NCBI GenBank assembly: GCA_964390555.1
Contig: CAYMJU010000118.1
Location: 1-11,396, forward strand
From: CAVTWS01 sp964390555
GTDB lineage: Bacteria; Actinomycetota; Acidimicrobiia; Acidimicrobiales; SHLQ01
Direction: 5' to 3'
Length of the DNA stretch: 11,396 bases
Below are positions 8,886 to 11,396 of this stretch, piece by piece. The notes beneath the pieces were generated by a model. The model made no database searches, was not told the origin of the DNA, and was given only the letters and a program-made list of their open reading frames with translations. The position numbers were made by a program, and so were the translations under genes. Positions within the stretch are counted from its first letter, which is position 1, and each line of letters begins with the position of its first letter.

Positions 8886-9722
8886 ATGACGACACCACAC
8901 AAGGTTGCATTGGTGACCGGAGCCAGCCGGGGGATCGGGCGGGCATCAGCGATCGCGCTGGCCCGAGCGGGCTTCGACGTCGCGGTCTCGGCCCGCACGG
9001 TCAAAGAAGGCGACTCCCGGCTGCCCGACGGGCGAGCCGTACCCGGCAGCCTCGAATCGACGGTGGCCGAGATCGAGGCCGCCGGCCGGGCCGGGTTCGC
9101 GGTGCCGATGGACATGCTCGACCACGGGTCCCTCGTCGATGGTGTCGCCAAGGTGCTCGACCGGTTCGGTCGCATCGACGTGCTGCTCAACAACGCCATC
9201 TACCAGGGCCCCGGGTCGATGACCCCGTTCCTCGACCTCGCCGACGACGAGATGCGCCGCATGTTCGAGGGCAACGTCTACGCCCAGCTCACGGTCATCC
9301 GCGAGGTCATTCCAGCGATGGTCGCCCAGGGTGGGGGCGTGATCATGAACATGATCTCGGCCACCGCCCACGTGACGCCGCCGGGCAAGATCGGCGCGGG
9401 CGGGTGGGGCATGGCCTACGCCATGACCAAAGCGGCGTTCGAGCGGGTCGCCCCGCTGCTGTGCGTCGAGCACGGCGACGCCGGCATCGTCGCCTACAGC
9501 CTCGACCCCGGCTACGTGCTCACCGAACGGGCGGCCATGAACGACAGCGGGGGCCGGCACTCCGACCACTTCACCCCGGCCGGGCCGGAGGTGATCGGCG
9601 CCGCCGTCGCCTGGCTCGCGACCGACGATGCGGCGCCCGCCGAATACGGGGGCCGCATCGTGTTCGCTCAGCGCGAGGCGCTCAAACGGGGCCTCATCCC
9701 CGACTGGCGCCCCAAGAGCTGA
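8886..9722 (+). CDS. Short-chain dehydrogenase/reductase (SDR family)
   Basis: A 278-residue classical-type SDR that catalyses NAD(P)-dependent oxidation or reduction; substrate unknown. The Rossmann motif T11-G-A-S-R-G-I-G18 follows KVALV. An arginine in SAR (R37) after the second strand suggests NADP(H) preference. D76 occupies the adenine-binding aspartate position, and N102-N103-A104 is the NNA motif. The catalytic set is S158, Y178 and K182 (YAMTK). The spacing S158 to Y178 is longer than the common 13 because of a short Gly/Pro-rich insertion (PPGKIGAGG). The C-terminus, GLIPDWRPKS, lies beyond the usual fold core. ATG 8886 gives MTTPHKVALVTG, the normal distance to the first motif. An in-frame ATG at 8871 would add only five residues and lies inside the palindrome. 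No clear Shine-Dalgarno is present. It is the last + strand gene before a convergent hairpin. Confidence 0.92.
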   Translation: MTTPHKVALVTGASRGIGRASAIALARAGFDVAVSARTVKEGDSRLPDGRAVPGSLESTVAEIEAAGRAGFAVPMDMLDHGSLVDGVAKVLDRFGRIDVLLNNAIYQGPGSMTPFLDLADDEMRRMFEGNVYAQLTVIREVIPAMVAQGGGVIMNMISATAHVTPPGKIGAGGWGMAYAMTKAAFERVAPLLCVEHGDAGIVAYSLDPGYVLTERAAMNDSGGRHSDHFTPAGPEVIGAAVAWLATDDAAPAEYGGRIVFAQREALKRGLIPDWRPKS

Positions 9723-9732
9723 TCCCCACGCG

Positions 9733-9766
9733 CTGCGGCCCCCCGGCCGAAGCCGGGGGGCCGCAG
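9733..9766. terminator. Long GC hairpin between convergent genes (probable bidirectional terminator)
   Basis: A perfect 15-bp stem, ctgcggccccccggc (9733-9747) with its complement at 9752-9766, closes a four-base loop. Read as - strand RNA the loop is UUCG closed by C-G, the very stable cUUCGg tetraloop. It lies 10 nt after the reductase stop and 18 nt after the stop of the - strand surface-protein gene. There is no U-tract on either side, common in high-GC bacteria. Confidence 0.8.
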
Positions 9767-9784
9767 GATCGACATCGACCAGCG

Positions 9785-10687
9785 CTACTGGCCGTCAGGT
9801 GCCGGGCCGTCGAGCACTGTGGCCGGGATGTTGGTGACCGCCGATCCGCCCATGCAGATGGCGAACGCCCGCAACTCGACGTTCGCGATCGCCCCGACGC
9901 CGACGTTGCGGTAGGCCACTCGCCAGAAGCGGTTCGATGCCACACCACCGCCGAACTGGCTCGGATAGTCCGAGCTCACGACGATGTTCTGGTTCAAGCC
10001 GTTGGCATTGTTGTTCGATCCACCTCCGACCACGCGGGTATCAACCGGGCAGGCGGCGCTGACGAGTTCGAAGGCGCCGGCTGCGAAGCTTGGGACCGTG
10101 CGGACGGACGTAACAATTGAGTACGTCGCTGCGGTGAGGTACCGGTCGTCGTGGTTGTGGTCGTACACGATGCCGGTGGCGTCGGCGATCACGTTCACCG
10201 AGCCGGTGTTGTTGAAGATGCAGATCGTCCCGGTCGCCGACAGATCTACCACCGCCGAGTTGAACGTGATCCGGTTCGGGAACGGGTTCAGCGTCGACGT
10301 CGCTGGCACCGGCCCGTCGCAGGGGTACACCTTGAGGAACGTGTCGGCGGTGGCGTCGACCGCGGTGATGTTCAATACCGCACCAGCCAGGCCACCGGCA
10401 ACAATGCACCCGCCTTGACCCACAGCCCCGGACACCTGCAAGGTCAACGTGACGCCCGGACCCACCGGGGCGACGAGGCCCGAGGTACCAGTCGGACCAC
10501 CCGAGCCCGGACCGCGAGTCTCGAGGATGCGGCACGGGTTGATCGGCTCCACCACCGGACGAATGCCCGACGACGGCCCAGCGCCAGCGAGATCCACCCG
10601 GGAAACGAGCGCACCCCCGACCGCCGCAGCAAAGATCATCGCCAACGCGAGCAACACGTTGACCAATCGTGAACGTGACAAGACCAT
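9785..10687 (-). CDS. Exported modular surface protein with HNHDDRY hinge
   Basis: A 300-residue exported protein. ATG (complement of 10685-10687) is preceded by a good GGAGG site (complement of 10694-10698) 6 nt away, so this start is preferred over a frame extension to 10735. Residues 8-28 form a hydrophobic signal or anchor segment after three arginines in the first 30 residues. A beta-rich domain follows: PCRILETR near 51-58, VLNITAVDATADTFLKVYPC, and IADATGIVYD. This pattern resembles the DTR...NVTAV...YPC...IADVVGYF domain common in actinobacterial secreted proteins. HNHDDRY at 177-183 resembles the HxHDDRYYT linker found in phage tail fibres and collagen-like proteins. The C-terminal module (CPVDTRVVGGG ... 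RFWRVAYRN ... RAFAICM) has two spaced cysteines and looks like another beta domain. The stop is TAG. Function unknown; adhesion or a cell-surface structural role is an inference. A near-copy of its middle domain lies in the next gene. Confidence 0.85.
   Translation of the reverse strand: MVLSRSRLVNVLLALAMIFAAAVGGALVSRVDLAGAGPSSGIRPVVEPINPCRILETRGPGSGGPTGTSGLVAPVGPGVTLTLQVSGAVGQGGCIVAGGLAGAVLNITAVDATADTFLKVYPCDGPVPATSTLNPFPNRITFNSAVVDLSATGTICIFNNTGSVNVIADATGIVYDHNHDDRYLTAATYSIVTSVRTVPSFAAGAFELVSAACPVDTRVVGGGSNNNANGLNQNIVVSSDYPSQFGGGVASNRFWRVAYRNVGVGAIANVELRAFAICMGGSAVTNIPATVLDGPAPDGQ
10139..10356. repeat. Copy A of a near-identical coding repeat (surface-protein domain)
   Basis: Positions 10141-10356 align without gaps to 11181-11396 with 6 mismatches in 216 (about 97% identity), offset 1040 nt. 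The match stops abruptly at the HNHDDRY codons on the left. On the right it is limited only by the window end. The same orientation and reading frame are kept in both genes. Confidence 0.95.
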
Positions 10688-10775
10688 GTCCAACCTCCAG
10701 GGCTCGGGTGGGGGTCGGGCCACCATGACCCGCACCCCGCGACCATCTGTCTTTCGGAACCCTAGTCCGGACGCG

Positions 10776-10807
10776 CTGCGGCCCCCGGCCGAAGCCGGGG
10801 GCCGCAG
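10776..10807. terminator. Second copy of the GC hairpin, after the partial surface-protein gene
   Basis: A perfect 14-bp stem, ctgcggcccccggc (10776-10789) with its complement at 10794-10807, has the same loop, UUCG on the - strand. It lies about 50 nt past the stop of the - strand gene at 10858 and upstream of the next gene's start at 10687. It differs from the first copy only by one C:G pair, and 4-5 flanking bases on both sides are also the same (acgcg, gatcg). No U-tract. Confidence 0.75.
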
Positions 10808-10857
10808 GATCGCTCAGATCACGTGAGGGCCCAGGGGCATCCTCAGGGTCCCGAGAC

Positions 10858-11396
10858 TCAGCCGCAAACCACGACGATGCTGAACGGGATCTCGGAATTC
10901 ACTCCCGCGTTGTCGTTTCCCTGAACATAGAGTGAGTTCGGGGTCGAGAGACTGAGACCGATAATGCCGTCGAACGGATTGTTACCATCCACGCTGGCCG
11001 TTGGAGACGCCACCCAGCCACACGTGTTGATGTTGCGGGGGAACGTGACCGTGTAGTCACCCGTGAAACCGCCGACGAACAGCTGTGACGTAACGCCGGT
11101 CGAGCCGCGCCGCAGCGTGCCATTGGCATTCACGGTGGCGAACATCCCGGCCTCTGCGTCGATCTCGGCTTCGGTGTAGTACCGGTCGTCGTGGTTGTGG
11201 TCGTACACGATGCCGGTGACGTCGGCGATCACGTTCACCGAGCCGGTGTTGTTGAAGATACAGATCGTCCCGATGGCCGACAGGTCGACCACCGCCGAGT
11301 TGAACGTGATCCGGTTCGGGAACGGGTTCAGCGTCGACGTCGCTGGCACCGGCCCGTCGCAGGGGTACACCTTGAGGAACGTGTCGGCGGTGGCGT
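10858..11396 (-). CDS. Paralogous surface protein, C-terminal part (5' end outside window)
   Basis: An open frame runs in from the right edge and stops at TGA (complement of 10858-10860), showing the last 178 residues. The visible start, ATADTFLKVYPCDG, through IADVTGIVYDHNHDDRY is almost identical to the neighbouring gene's product. Its hinge continues RYYTEAEIDAEAG, a fuller form of the tail-fibre-like DDRYYTEAEID motif. The C-terminal module then differs completely: TVNANGTLRRGSTGV, GDYTVTFPRNINTCGW, and a final FSIVVVCG. This resembles the C-terminal domain of many uncharacterised actinobacterial secreted proteins, with one cysteine near the middle and one at the end that could form a disulfide. 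By analogy with its neighbour it should carry an N-terminal signal segment to the right of the window. Function unknown. It is followed, 50 nt later, by the shared hairpin. Confidence 0.82.
   Translation of the reverse strand, partial: ATADTFLKVYPCDGPVPATSTLNPFPNRITFNSAVVDLSAIGTICIFNNTGSVNVIADVTGIVYDHNHDDRYYTEAEIDAEAGMFATVNANGTLRRGSTGVTSQLFVGGFTGDYTVTFPRNINTCGWVASPTASVDGNNPFDGIIGLSLSTPNSLYVQGNDNAGVNSEIPFSIVVVCG
11179..11396. repeat. Copy B of the near-identical coding repeat
   Basis: This is the counterpart of copy A. The six differences fall at 11219, 11250, 11273, 11275, 11284 and 11287. The repeat probably continues past the window, because identity is complete over its last 109 bases. 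Confidence 0.95.

Noticed and set aside
10759..10764. TAGGGT on the - strand as a -10 box for the surface gene
   Set aside because: It fits TANNNT but no -35-like sequence lies at a suitable distance (the hairpin is there), so it is not reported as a promoter.

Overview
The base composition is very GC-rich (by eye roughly 70%), start codons are often GTG or TTG, genes are tightly packed with 4-nt stop/start overlaps, and hairpin terminators lack U-tracts. Together with the protein types (short DUF58 and BatA-like VWA proteins, secreted beta-rich surface proteins with a 'DTR...NVTAV...YPC'-like domain) this suggests a high-GC actinobacterium, most likely of the Acidimicrobiia/Ilumatobacter type. 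That placement is inference from style, not from a marker gene.

Left part (1-6856, + strand): an operon for a MoxR/VWA membrane system. It starts with the 3' end of an unrecognised gene encoding an SGSD-repeat linker. Then come a MoxR-family AAA+ ATPase (466-1512), a DUF58 protein with a VWA-type metal site (1509-2411), and a very large membrane protein (2408-6856). The large protein joins a BatA-like half to a glutamine-amidotransferase-like/VWA half, with three VWA domains and about five membrane segments. The junctions GTGA and TTGA imply translational coupling. The likely arrangement is that the ATPase and DUF58 protein act in the cytoplasm on, or with, the envelope-facing VWA platform.

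Middle (6714-9722): a CcmF-type cytochrome c haem lyase on the - strand overlaps the VWA gene tail to tail by 143 bp. Divergent from it, with practically no intergenic space, lie a small DUF2752 membrane protein and a short-chain dehydrogenase/reductase on the + strand. A 24-bp near-palindrome abuts the reductase start codon.

Right part (9723-11396, - strand): two tandem paralogous exported proteins, the second cut by the window end. They share a nearly identical domain at DNA level (210/216 identical positions) ending at an HNHDDRY motif, then switch to unrelated C-terminal modules. Each is followed by the same long GC hairpin with a cUUCGg loop on the - strand RNA. The layout is conserved domain, exchangeable C-terminal cassette, conserved hairpin. 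This module exchange and the triple-VWA fusion are the most unusual things in the window. No tRNA, rRNA, CRISPR array or insertion sequence was seen.
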